A DNA stretch of 64,000 nt from Labia minor. Lineage: Eukaryota; Arthropoda; Insecta; Dermaptera; Spongiphoridae. The position numbers and the translations under genes were made by a program. Position 1 is the stretch's first letter. Each line of letters opens with the position of its first letter. The stretch covers positions 13,622,225 to 13,686,224 of the forward strand of contig OY720347.1 of NCBI GenBank assembly GCA_963082975.1, read 5' to 3'. Below the pieces are notes generated by a model. That model was not told where the DNA came from. It made no database searches and saw nothing but the letters and a program-made list of their open reading frames with translations. Of this stretch, positions 1 through 11,435 are shown piece after piece.

Positions 1-96
1 AAAGGGTTAACGATCTCGATGGTCTTGAACCTGTACCTTGTCAGCCTTGGACTTCGAGGCTTCCTAAAATGGCCCAACCTGATCTCGATTATATTG
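1..96 (+). CDS. SCYL2: SCYL2 exon a (partial): pseudokinase activation segment up to the APE motif
   Basis: The frame starts at base 3 and is open for 31 codons, ending in DLDYI. Base 96 is the first base of a split codon. The donor at 97 is GTAAGT. The peptide is proline-rich (PVPCQPW) and corresponds to the SCYL2 stretch just before the APE motif of the pseudokinase C-lobe. The exon probably continues upstream of the window. Joining to 17771 gives G|CG, Ala, so the sequence reads DYI-APE as expected for a kinase activation segment end. Confidence 0.85.
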
Positions 97-1838
97 GTAA
101 GTTATCTTTATTTATTTTCTCAAATTTTAACAATTATTTATTTTAATCCAAATGTTCTTCTCTTCTTTAATGGAAAAGAAAAAAATATAAAAGAACACTA
201 TAAACTAGGAAAAAAAACTTTATTAAACACATTAGGACAATGTCTCATTATTCATTATGTTTCCTAATTGTGAAAATAATTATAAAGATTTAAAATTAAT
301 ATATACACCTTATATAAAATGTTATGATAAAAAAAATAGGTAAATTTTTAATCTTAGATTAATGCTTAACGTTGTATATTATTAAATTTTTCACCCAGTA
401 TACAAAGTTAACATGAAATATTATTATCGTTTGCATAAATCTATTCCCTTAAAGAGACTAAAGTTATGGATAGACATTTTTTTTATTTTTATATTTATAA
501 TACTGTTATTCTATTTGTTTTTTGAGAATTTCACAACCACCATATCACCAGATTCGAAACAATTTAATTTTTCATTTGATAAACAAAATCATTTATTAAT
601 AATTAAATAAATCAAATTATAATACACAAATATATTACTTTAAAAAAAAATTGTAATTAATTCATATATCTACTTACAATAAACTATTAAAAACAGAAAT
701 TGAATTTAATATAATAATATACATAAAATATAGATTCAATTGATGTTAATAAATTTGTTGAAAAGTCAATTGTGACAGAATTGAATTTTAGGGTACAATC
801 AATTGAATTTGAAACTCCTGTTTTAAAGTAATCAGTAACCCTCCCTTACTATTATTTTTTTTTTTAAACTTGACTCGATTGAACCCTTTTAATTTAGTTA
901 AATAAATTTGAATGCATGATTAAATCTATTGATCCCTGGTTAATGAAAACTATATTTGGAAAGAATTCAACAAAAGAAATCGGTTGTGTATTTTTATTTA
1001 CAATCAATGGCTTCATTGAAAACCATTCAAAAAGAATTATCATGGTTTGCTATGGGAGAATAGTATTTGTGTCTTTGACCCTAATCATCTCTTCTTTTCA
1101 TGAAAAAAATCACAATATGTAATTAATTTGGTCTTTCATTCATAGATTAAATTAAATTACCATATAAGAAAGGAAATTAACTAAAATTTAAAAAATAACC
1201 ATCAATAATTAAATTATAAAATAAAATGAAAAATAGAGAAAAAATAGAAAAATATGTTTTTTAATATTTTTTAATATTTAGAGTATTTAAAAAAATTTCA
1301 TTTTAAATAAATAAATAAATTTTGATAAAAGGTAATTGAAACTAACGAACAATCTCACTGAAAGATTAGAATCTTTGTGAATGGTGGAAAAACCTGTCTT
1401 CAAAACTACAATGTTTTCTGTTAATAATTCATTAAATTATTTAAATAAACATATCTCCACCATGATGATGATAATAATAATAAATATGTTTGTTTTTTTA
1501 TACAAAATAATCATAAAAACAAAAATAAATAGAAGAAATAATTTTTGCTGAACTCTTAGAAAAACCTTCATAAGCATTTTATAACATTTGCATTATTTTT
1601 AGACTAATGATGAGAGCTCCTTCTCATTTAATTTCTCTTTTTCAACAGATTCAGCAGAAAATGATGTCTTTTATTTGTTTAATTTTTATCAAAATTGTTC
1701 CTAAATATTTACATATAATTCAATATATAAAATTCTGCTGCCATATTTATTTTAATTTCCTCTATTTAGTTATAGAATATTAAGATTATAATCAATCGCT
1801 AAGTTTATATATTAGTATATGCCATTTCATATATATTA

Positions 1839-2506
1839 GGTCTGTTCAAAGGAAAAGGTGAATTTTGAATTTTCTCAGGTTGTGTTCATTTGATTATCGA
1901 AATTTTTTTTTGTTATGTTGGTATATATATGTTTCTCATATGTTGACATTATCAGCCATTTTGGATTAGTAGTTTGTTTTGATAACTGTAAAAGTTAATC
2001 ACGTTTTGTGTGTTCTTCGATTTTTTACTTAAAAAAAATAAAGAATACTACAAGGAAGTTATGCAACGTTTGTGTGAAGCAATACGACTCAAACGATCGG
2101 AATTGTGAAAAAACAAATCATGAATACTGCATCACGTTAGTGCACCAGCTCAACATTATTGCTTGTTCGTGATTTTTTGGCCAAAAATAACACTGTAATC
2201 ATGCCTCAACCACCGTATTTACCAGATGTGGTTCCCTGCGACTTTTTCCTATTCCCACAACTGAAGAGACCATTGAAAGGAAAGCGCTTTGCCACAATTG
2301 ATGAGATAAAGTCGGAATTGAAGAACGAGCTGATGACCATACCGAAAATCGCATTTCAGAAGTACTTCAACGACGATTGGAAGAAGAGCTGGCATAAGTA
2401 CATTATATCTGAGGGGAATTACTTTGAAGGGGACTAAATGGATATTAATGAATATATAAATACTTCTCAATATAATTCAAAATTCACCTTTTCTTTTGAA
2501 CAAACA
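1839..2506 (+). mobile_element. mariner (DD34D) deletion derivative with broken transposase end
   Basis: Near-identical terminal inverted repeats of about 30 bp (GTTCAAA-GGAAAAGGTGAATTTTGAATT type) lie at 1839-1872 and 2474-2506. Inside is the C-terminal third of a mariner transposase: EYYKEVMQRLCEAIRLKRSE from about 2043, then, after a frameshift, RDFLAKNNTVIMPQPPY, DFFLFPQLKRPLKGKRFAT and SEGNYFEGD, ending at 2437. The N-terminal two thirds are missing. The second catalytic Asp, expected in an HDNAP-like motif, is lost (HHVSAP), while the Asp of PCDFF remains. The element is dead. Confidence 0.85.
2043..2437 (+). pseudogene. mariner transposase C-terminal remnant, frameshifted
   Basis: Two frames are needed: one from about 2043 to 2150, and one from 2159 to the TAA at 2437. 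Compared with intact mariner transposases of about 345 residues, only about 130 C-terminal residues remain. The motif LPDVVPCDFFLFPQLKRPL and the terminal GNYFEGD are diagnostic of mariners. The first (DEKW) catalytic region is absent. Confidence 0.8.
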
Positions 2507-3068
2507 ATATATATTGTGTATATATACATCTAGTAATAGTATATCAAGTGGATCAATGTAAATTTAGGCAAAAGTTAGAGATTTAAAAGATTCAAAACTT
2601 TGTAGCTACTCGTTCTACAATAAATAGGTTAAAAAAACAGTGCGCACACACAAGAATATCTCCGACAAATTAGTACTTGATAATACCACTAAATGAAGTA
2701 CGACAACGTGTCAAAGAAAAAACTATTATATTATAAACAATTAAAATAGTTAATAAATTTAAATAATAAAAAACAATAATTCAAAAATTGTAAATAGATT
2801 TTTAAAAATATAATTAATAAATAAATAAATAAAAAATATAAAAAGGAAAAATATTGCAAATAGAAAATTTATAAAGATCAAAGATGCTTAGTAAAAACCA
2901 AACCGTAATCGTATCTATTATTTAATATTTCATTTACATTCTTTCTCATTCTCTAAAACGACAAAAATATGATTTAACTAAGACTAAAATTAAGATTTAT
3001 AACAAAATTTTATATTATATGAAAATCAAAATGACAATGACAAAGATCAAATTCTATATATTATAGTC

Positions 3069-3300
3069 CAGATGTGGCCAAACTTTTAGCTTTTAGGGGC
3101 TACTTTTTGAATAAAATATAGTCTGCGGTCGACTATGGATATGGGCAAATAATTTTAAAATTTTAGAAGATAATTAAAGAAGTCATTATATCGCCGATTT
3201 AAATTGCAAGCCTCCACTTTTGGTCAAAAATTACATTTTCACACTATTAGAAGGAAAAAAAAAACCTGACATTGGCTATGAAACACTTTCGCTTGACAGA
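3069..3300. mobile_element. possible hAT-like MITE remnant
   Basis: The sequence starts CAGATGTGGCCAAACTTTTA, a type of terminus common in short hAT MITEs, followed by GGGGCTACTTTTTGAATAAAA. I see no matching right terminus or target-site duplication, so it may be truncated. Confidence 0.35.
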
Positions 3301-4049
3301 ATGAATTGAAATGTTGAATCTTGAATATGATTATCTATTTAATATGTAATAAATAAATATTTGCTTTATTATTTTAATTCTAATAATTACATTTACTTCT
3401 ATTATTTTTTTTAATTGAATATAACAAGTTGGTTGTTCTCTTCCAATTTGATTGAGCGAACAAGTTTGAAATGTTGAATCTTGACACAATCGTTTTATTT
3501 CAATTGAATTTATTTTTATATATTTATCTTATATAATAATATAATTATCTATTTATTATGTAATAAATAAATATATTTTATATATATATTATTTTTGATT
3601 AACGAATAAAAAAATTAAAATATATAATGTTTGTAATAAAGTGCTAAAAAATAGGAAAAAATTATATATTATTAATTATATAGTCAAATACTAAAATATA
3701 GAAATGTTAAATCAATAATATATTTATATATGTTCTTAGATATATGAAAGATATGTTAGTTTTAATTATTATAATAATATTAATAAAAAAAAATTGTAAA
3801 TGGAAGGGCTGATATTTTTCATTTAAATTTATAATTTCAATTAAAATAAATACTTCATTTTGGAATGAATATGAGAGGAGGGGGAGGTAGAGCCGAAATT
3901 TGGGTAGAGTAGAGTAGTCTAGGACTAAACGGTGTTTTATGAAAGGGAAGCCCTTGGATAAAAAGTATATAAATTATCGGGATAAGAAAAATATAAAAAT
4001 ATGGTATATAAAAGATGTAATAACATATAGGATGATTATGATCTAAAAT

Positions 4050-4330
4050 TATTTTTTAATAAATTTAAAAATAATATCTCGGGTAGCGAGTAGATTCTTT
4101 TCTTTAAACCCAGTAGAAAAGAATTCTATTTCAGGGATTGGCGTCCCTGCCCTCACGTGAGCTCATGATTTCTTCTAAATCCCTCTTCTACCTGGAGGAA
4201 TCATGTCCTTTACCCATTGACGCCTTTCCATCCATTCCCTTCCTCTTACTCTCCCCCCCTCCCCTGAACATTCAAAAAAATCAAATTTATTTGGATGAAG
4301 GAGAATACCTAGCATAGCTTCATTAAAAAG
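4050..4330. repeat. unclassified interspersed repeat, copy 1
   Basis: The stretch beginning TTTAATAAATTTAAAAATAA and running through GGATTGGCG, CACGTGAGCTCATGATTT and AATCATGTCCTTTACC recurs in the same orientation at about 5625-5900. The two copies stay in register over about 280 bp with many substitutions. No terminal inverted repeat or pol III box is seen. It could be a SINE or a LINE fragment; I do not recognise the family. Confidence 0.6.
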
Positions 4331-4355
4331 AAAAAAAAATTGAAATCTTGTCTCT

Positions 4356-4425
4356 TATAGGAGACTCTAAAGAGTCTCCTATATATATTTGAATTAACCC
4401 CCTTCGGGGGTTAATTCAAATATAT
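4356..4425. repeat. two adjacent perfect hairpins
   Basis: The first hairpin is a 13-bp perfect stem (4356-4368 with 4371-4383) and a 2-nt loop, TATAGGAGACTCT in the left arm. The second is a 20-bp perfect stem (4383-4402 with 4406-4425) around CCCCC-TTC-GGGGG, which also reads as a C(TTCG)G tetraloop. They overlap by one base. Perfect stems in otherwise decayed intron sequence suggest a recent origin or a conserved structure. No T-tract follows, so it is not a terminator-like signal. Confidence 0.9.
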
Positions 4426-4894
4426 CCAGATTACGTCAATTCTCCGACTAGCAAAACCCGGTATATTCACGAGTGAGACATGTCTTAAGTGTCTCTGAGA
4501 GGACCCACCTCCTCAACGCTTCATATTAGTAAAAATTTGGAACTCATATTTATATTACACTTTGGAGAATTAGAAAAAACATAAAAATCAATGTTTTTCA
4601 TTTTATTAAAATTTTTGACTAAATGTTATAAATTGTGACCAAGACCAATCCATTGACGATAATTTTAGCCAGATTCTAAATAAAATTGATTTTTTGTATC
4701 ATTAAATGGAAATTTTTAATTAATTTTAATATTGCTTTATTTTTACAGTTCAACAAAAACCTTGCCTCATAACAACAGATAAAACCTATACGAATAGATT
4801 CATCATGAAATGTAGATTCATTTTCACTACTATTATATAATTTTACGGTGCTTCGTTGATTAAATATTAATTATTGAATTTTGACAGATTGAAA

Positions 4895-5045
4895 AGATTT
4901 GCCGCCATGTTGACCCCCCTCCGCCACCTCTTCTCACCTCCCCACCCACCCTCCCTCCTGGCCTGCCGGTGAGCTTCGAGCGCAATCAGTTCGCATTCCC
5001 TTTCCAGTCGAAGACGTTGATCGGCATCACCATCGAAATCATCCC
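4895..5045 (-). other. GC-rich island; possible antisense exon, unproven
   Basis: About 150 bp of clearly GC-rich sequence sits in AT-rich intron. On the minus strand it reads in one open frame (RLRLERECELIALEAHRQ and so on) and contains a possible donor GGAG|GTGAGA at about 4930. No good acceptor is visible on its other side. I do not recognise the peptide. It could equally be a GC-rich repeat fragment. Confidence 0.25.
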
Positions 5046-5624
5046 TCAATCAAGAATTAATTGTAAATTTATTTATTCCTATTAATTTAAATGAAGTTTA
5101 ATAAATTTTAAAAAAGATTCAAATAAAAATTTAATCTTATAAAATATAGATTTTTAACTTTTTACTGATATATTAATTATATATATTTAAAAAATTTCGC
5201 CCCCACCTCCAATGCTTTGCTTCTCGGTGACCTTGAAGGGGACAGCATAGCAATCTCTTGCTTACCCCCAATGGATGAGATTCAACTGCCTTTGACTTTA
5301 TTTTCAAAATAAATTATATTATTTCCTCTTTGTTAAATGAAATTATATACAAATTAATTATACTACGTATTATACGACAAATAAATTAATACGAATTATT
5401 TTAATAAATCGATTTAACCAACTTTTCCATCCCAATCATTCCTTCTTTTTTGTATTTTAACATTGAAACATTTTTCCTGCTATTCTATTCTATTTTCAAA
5501 TTTTATATTCAAAAATAAATAACTTAAAATAACATAAAAATTACTTGAAAAGGAAGGAAATAATTTTATTTTTTATATATATGAAGCAATAAGAAAAAAT
5601 TGAATAAGTTTCATGAAATGTAAA

Positions 5625-5900
5625 ATTAATTTTTAATAAATTTAAAAATAATATTCTGGGTAACGGGTAGATTCTTTTCTATAATCCCAGTAGAAAAGAA
5701 TTATCTTCAGGGATTGGCGTTACTACCCTCACGTGAGCTCATGATTTTTTCTCCCTTCTCCCATGGAAAAATCATGTCCTTTACCTTTTAACTTTTTTCT
5801 ATCAGTTACCTTACTAGTCCCCCTCTGATCTTTAGTAAAATTCAACCTTATTTAGAGGAAGAAGAATATCACTTATCAATTCTTTAAATAAGAAAATAAG
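5625..5900. repeat. unclassified interspersed repeat, copy 2
   Basis: Second copy of the repeat at 4050-4330, in direct orientation. Shared blocks include GTAGATTCTTTTCT, CAGTAGAAAAGAATT, CAGGGATTGGCG and CTCACGTGAGCTCATGATTT. The copies are about 1.57 kb apart. Confidence 0.6.
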
Positions 5901-6869
5901 CTTAGTTAGGGGATTCATTATATATACAGGTATATTATATTTAAATTTCTCACTTTCAATTATGAAATATTTAATTTGCAATGTTACTTTCACGTGCATT
6001 ATTTGACCTGATATAACTATTAGATATCTTCATCATTTCTTCTTCTTTCTTAATATAAGAAAATTTCTAACTCCTTTAATATATTAAAATGGACGAATCG
6101 AATGTGAGTTAAGTTAACATACAATTATGTAAAAACCATATTTACTTTTGTCAAAAAAAAGATTTTCATATATTTTAAAGAGCATCCAATATAATTAAAT
6201 TACAGCGGACCCAAAACAATATCCTGAGTATAATAACTAAGGCACCTCGGTATCTACCAGTTAGACTATTACATAGAGATCTCAAATTGCGCACAATAGA
6301 GGAAGTGATTAAATACATTTCTAATTATTTGAGGATGATGCTTCTAGTTTAAACATGAAATGGAAAGTATGCATGTTTTCAATTCATTGTCAAAAACTGT
6401 TATTTCGGAGTGAAAATTTAGACTCGGTAAAGGAAATTCTGGTTGAACACTTTCAGAAAGGATAAAATTATATATTCATTTGTATAAAATTATTTCAGAA
6501 TATAAATGATTGTATATATATATAGTCCATTGCGTTTACGAATTTGTTTTATTAAAGATTTCTTGCGTTTAAATTTCTTATTGTAATTAACAGGTTTTTA
6601 TCCTGTGTGAACAAATAAATTTATTTTCAAACCAAGTCTTGTGTTAAATTCCAATCTTATTTCAATTTGTAGGTATATTTATATTATCGTAAATATACTT
6701 AGAAATATTTATAAAAATTTTAACATTTCTATATAAAATAAATATTTGAACTGTATTTACTCATAATGTGATTACATTGTTATTCGTAAATATATTTATT
6801 CATAGATGACTTAAATCACGCGAATGTTCTAACAAATTGTAATAAATACTTGATTTAAGTAAACAAATA

Positions 6870-7153
6870 AAAAAAGACATCTGATTTTGTACGTAAGGAC
6901 AACGCCTATCAAGTCGGTTATATCAATGAGGTGTCCTATGATCAGTAGAACGGGTCCTCTCAGCCTTTACCTTGATTTTCTTGATTGGAGGCGCTATCAA
7001 GTAGCTTTTCCCCAATGTCGTTCCCGGAGGCTGGGTTGACTCCGTCCCATCGACCCCAGCTAAGGAAATTCCCTTGCCAGGCCCGGGACTTGAACCCGGG
7101 ACCTTGTGAATGCGAGGCAGGATCGCTACCCACATACCCAATGGCGCCCTTAA
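6870..7153 (-). repeat. tRNA-derived SINE, copy 1, with 13-bp target-site duplication
   Basis: On the minus strand the element starts GGCGCCATTGGG. It has an A-box-like TGGGTATGTGG (9 of 11 positions) and a B box GGTTCAAGTCC (plus-strand positions 7086-7096), the internal RNA polymerase III promoter of tRNA-type SINEs. It runs through a non-tRNA body to a T-rich tail. It is flanked by AAGTAAACAAATA at 6857-6869 and 7154-7166. A second copy lies at 35762-36037. The T-run at the 3' end, instead of poly(A), is a feature of both copies. Confidence 0.88.
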
Positions 7154-7757
7154 AAGTAAACAAATATAAGAAATGAAATTTAAAAAAAAATCTTTCACCT
7201 TTGGTCAGAACTTTTAATTACAATCTTGTTTGTTCTTGTAGAGGTCTGAATGAATAATTAAATGATGACAATGAGTAATCGAAGAGATGATGGCCACTAA
7301 AGACTCACCACACAAACTCTGCTTGATATTGTTCTAGCTTTAGTCTTTATTAGATAGAGAGGCAGATGGTGAGAGGTGAAGGGATGGAAGAAGGGAAATG
7401 GGGATGGAGGTGGTTGAGGTGTTGCGGTGGGCCAGGCAAAGCACGATCTGTAATAAGACTCTTTACCTTCCAATTGACTTTGGAGATGAAACAACCAAAG
7501 GGAAATTCAAGTTTATTATCCGAATGGAAATTAAAATATCACTTGGCTTTTAAATAAATATTATCTTTAATAGAAACAATAATATTAGCAAATAAAAATT
7601 TTACACTTATTATTTAATTAATTATTCATTTATTATAACTTATTATTTATTCATTTATTATTCATTGAATTTTTATATTTAATAAGTGTAAACAATAATG
7701 GGAGATTTCCATTAAATTTAAATATACTTAGATATAAAATAAATTTTTATACTTTTT

Positions 7758-7890
7758 ACTAGCTCGACAGAGATAGTATTGCGATCATGAAAATTTTTGA
7801 TGTTGAGATTTTGATGTTTTTAAACGTTTTGAAGGTCCCTGAGTCAATTTCACTAAGGTTGAGAAAAATGTCTGTGTGTGTGGGTGGGTA

Positions 7891-7927
<37 letters not shown>

Positions 7928-8392
7928 AGACAAGATTACGCAAAAACGATTTGAGCTAGAATAATGAAATTTGGTATACGGGCATTATTCAAAATTCGTA
8001 GTTTTCTATCAGCCTTTGAGAAATGTAGCTCAACCGGAAGAGGGTCATTACCTACAAAGTTTTGATTTGTTTTCCTCTAAAGTCACCCTAAAAATAAAGA
8101 TATAGGTTTGATAGTTTTTCACATGATTAAAAATTGTATAAAACTGCTATATATAGAATTTCAGCTTCATTGAATCGCCGAAAGTACCAGAATTCATTTT
8201 TTAACTCTGCACATCACGCTCCAAAACGTGACGTGGTGCCATCAACAAAGTGCCAAAAACGCGCTGGTTTAATATATATTGATTAATTTTAATTTATAAT
8301 TTAATTAATTAAATTTAATTTAAATATAATATATGTATTAATTAATTCAATTCAAATATGCGAGATAGTCGAGTGGAGACACTCCAGCTTAT
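7758..8392 (+). mobile_element. Helentron-like (HINE/DINE-1-like) non-autonomous element, family A copy 1
   Basis: The 5' end is ACTAGCTCG, followed by GAGATAGTATTGCGATC. A GT/GTAT microsatellite (7868-7927), a conserved core (GAAATTTGGTATACGGGCAT and GTAGCTCAACCGGAAGAG) and an AT-rich segment follow. The 3' subterminal repeat GCGAGATAGT (8360-8369) is inverted to the family's 5' ACTATCTCGC. Then CGAG, a hairpin TGGAG-ACA-CTCCA (8374-8386) and GCTTATT. There is no coding capacity. The layout of subterminal inverted repeats, an internal microsatellite and a 3' hairpin is that described for Helentron-associated elements. The assignment is inference. Confidence 0.75.
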
Positions 8393-9582
8393 TATATAAT
8401 ATTTTAACTATCAGGGGATTTTTTTATCATCGGCTATATATGTTCAAATATCAACCATACCATATTTTTTTTCTTCTCAGAAATTGAGAAATTTGATATT
8501 CTATTTTTATTTGTAAACGATTCATGCGTGAAAAATAAAAAAAATTGCAATCATTTTATTTTTTTATTTTTTTTTTTTGAAAGAAAAAGAATCTTTATTT
8601 AAATATTAAAGAGCTCCCACTCTTATTATAATACTTGTTATAGAGATACAATGGCATCAATTAAAAGTTGATTAAATTACTGTATTTCATTACAATATTC
8701 AATTTTAATTACATCATTGTACTAAATTAACAAAAAATAAAAAAAAATAATTATATGTTAATTTATATTGATTATGAGGTATAAAATTGAAAATAAAATG
8801 GTATTTGGAAATTGAGGCAATTATAAATTCAATATTTGGAAATGATCATTAATTTTATTCGATTTCTCTTGTTTTTTATGTCTAAAATATATTTTTAATG
8901 AAAATAAATATTTTTATATATAAGATGTATAAATAGTGTTTTTGTAATTATCACATTTTCTATTTCGCAAGAAGTACAATAGATGCAATTTTCTCGATAT
9001 TTTTTTTTAAACTAAACATTAAATTATACATATTGAAAAAATAAAATGAAAAATTTATCTTAAAATAATTTTGATGTCTTTTTTTTAAATTTGAATTTGA
9101 ATAGAGGGAACAGAGTGATGAAAAATAGAAATGATGATAAAAAACATTAAATAATAAAAATGAAAAGTTATTTATTATAATATTAGAAAAAAAAATAATC
9201 TGAGGTAACATTGAAAGTAAGAATTTAACACAAAATCAAAAGGAATCAAACCCAAGATAAATGGAATTTTTCAATATTTTAAATAATCATATAGGTAGGC
9301 ACAAATCGACCAAACTTTACTTTTGGAAAAACAATTATTAATTAAAATAATAATATTAATAATAATAATAATGTTTTATAAACTTGTTTATCTCATATTT
9401 AATTTTTTGTTCAGTTCTATTTTTGTTCTTTATTTTCATTGAAATAAAACAATTAATATTTTATTTAATATTTTCTTTGTTTCACATATTTTTTAAATAC
9501 TCAAATGAAATCTTAGAACTTACTAATCTTGTTTTTTCAAATTATTAATGTGTTTATTTTTTTATGTTACATATTTTTTTTA

Positions 9583-10228
9583 TACAGGGTTATTCAGAAC
9601 TTAAGAGCAGATTTCAAACATTTATTTCTTCCAAACTACAAAAGATAGAAATATGATTCTAACGTTAATAGATAGAGAAAAGTTTACAATTACAATTTTA
9701 CAATTATGGTATGCATTCAAGCACAACAAATGTCAAAACAGTGGTTCATTTCTTGCCACACACGAATCCGCTGGTCTTTGGTTATCGAATTCACTGCTTT
9801 AATAATCCGATGTCGTAGATCTTCAAGAGTGTCAGGCGAGATTCTCGTTCGATGTGCGTGAACGTCCCGTGCTTTCCCCTTTGCAGATGCAACCATCTTC
9901 TACGAATTTTCGATGCCACTCATAAATTAGCTTATGACATGGTCGTTGTTTATTAAATTGACGGCGCAATTTTCGCTGAACTACAACAATGGACTCTAGT
10001 TTTGTCCATTGTAGAACACAAAAAGAGTTCTCCGGTGATGTCGACGCTATTTCACTACAGACTGTCACCAGAACAAACAACAGCGCCAATGCGGCCATGA
10101 TTGGAACTTTAATAAATTGTAAACTTTTCTCTATCCATTAACGATACAATCATGTTTCCATCTTTTGTAGTTTGGAACAAATATATGTTTGCTCACACAT
10201 CTGCTCTTTCTTTTTGAATAACCCTATA
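9583..10228 (-). mobile_element. IS630/Tc1-mariner relative (DUF4817 type), internally deleted, long TIRs
   Basis: Imperfect terminal inverted repeats of about 100 bp carry AGGGTTATTC at both tips and a shared inner block CCAAACTACAAAAGAT and TAGAGAAAAGTTTACAATT. TA flanks each end. On the minus strand a helix-turn-helix region reads ENSFCVLQWTKLESIVVVQR, PCHKLIYEWHRKFVEDGCIC and KGESTGRSRTSNENLA, then a stop. The C-terminus follows as TLEDLRHRIIKAVNSI and VWQEM. The catalytic middle is missing. Confidence 0.85.
9719..10060 (-). pseudogene. DUF4817-type transposase, N-terminus joined to C-terminus
   Basis: The DNA-binding N-terminal part (about 75 residues from ENSFCVLQW) ends in a stop at about 9832. 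The C-terminal 40 residues (TLEDLRHRI to the end near 9719) follow almost at once, in a frame broken by the deletion. None of the catalytic D/D/E motifs remain, so the element can only be mobilised in trans, if at all. Confidence 0.8.
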
Positions 10229-11435
10229 TAATAAAAATTTAAAATAATTCTTTTTTTTTTCAATTCTTTCAAAGAAATGTAAAGTGTCGGAAAAATTAGA
10301 TACATACAACTACTAATTTTCCTAGAATGTTTTATAAAATATTTGAAAAAATTAATATAAAAAAGTCAAGGCTAATACGCACGTATATTCGTGTATAAAA
10401 AAAGAGAGATTCAGTATATGAAAAGAATTAATTCACAGAATTTTCTATTCTTCCTTTTTTTTTCGTGTCAGATCACAAGATAAAAAGCAAATTCTTGCAT
10501 TATTATACATATTTCTGAAATGTGTATAATATTATACTTTATATATATATATATATATCTATTTCGATAAAAAAAAAATAAAAAAGATGGAAATTTTCTC
10601 CTTTCGGGTTTATTTCAAGAAGTTATTTTTTTCTTTTTTTTTTTGACAATAAGAATTAAGGATTAACACTATTCGACTACGATATAAAATAATTTTTATT
10701 TTTAAAATTATTAAACTATAAATTAGCTAATAGAATCATCATCATTATTGAATATTATCAAAATAAGATAAAATAGATTTATTTAATAGCAATAAATTTA
10801 TATGATTTACATAAGTTTGTCATTATAATGTAGAATAAATAATGATTCAATTCGAAACTAATGAAATAATTACAATTGAATATATAAAAAAAAAATGATG
10901 ATTGGTGATGTAAATTGATCTTGTTTAAAAATTTGAAAGCAAGTTGAAAAGCTTTTAAGCCTTCATTACCTTTTTTGACTCACAAGCGAAAATTTTATTT
11001 GATGGACAGTTTTTTTTTTTTTTTACTCCTTTAACATGCTTCGACGATTTTTTTTTTGCTTTGTGTGTGTGTGTGTGTGTGTGTGTCAATAAGCAACGAA
11101 ATAGAGGCTAAATATATATATATATATTTATTGAACTTATATTAAATTTTTTTAAAAAAACGAATCTCTTTTGATTCGTATATTTTCTACCCAATAGCAA
11201 ATTTGTTCAATCCCACACTTTTTCTCAATCATTCAATAAGTATAAGAATCTCATAAATTTAAATTTATTGTAAACTTTTTTTTTGAGGGGGAGGACATAA
11301 AAGTAAATAAATATAGAAAATGACATTTAATAAAATTTTTCTAAAATATCACTTGTTTCATTTGTTTATCTTTTCTATTTAATTCTTCTATTTTATGGTA
11401 TATAAATTGCATATGCCAATTTATCTAATATTTTT

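Noticed and set aside
4383-4425. Hairpin as a bacterial-type intrinsic terminator
   Set aside because: No T-run follows, and the window is clearly eukaryotic (spliced gene, arthropod transposons).
7086-7147. tRNA gene
   Set aside because: The B box is good, but there is no full cloverleaf, the body continues well past tRNA length, and duplications flank the whole unit. It is a SINE.
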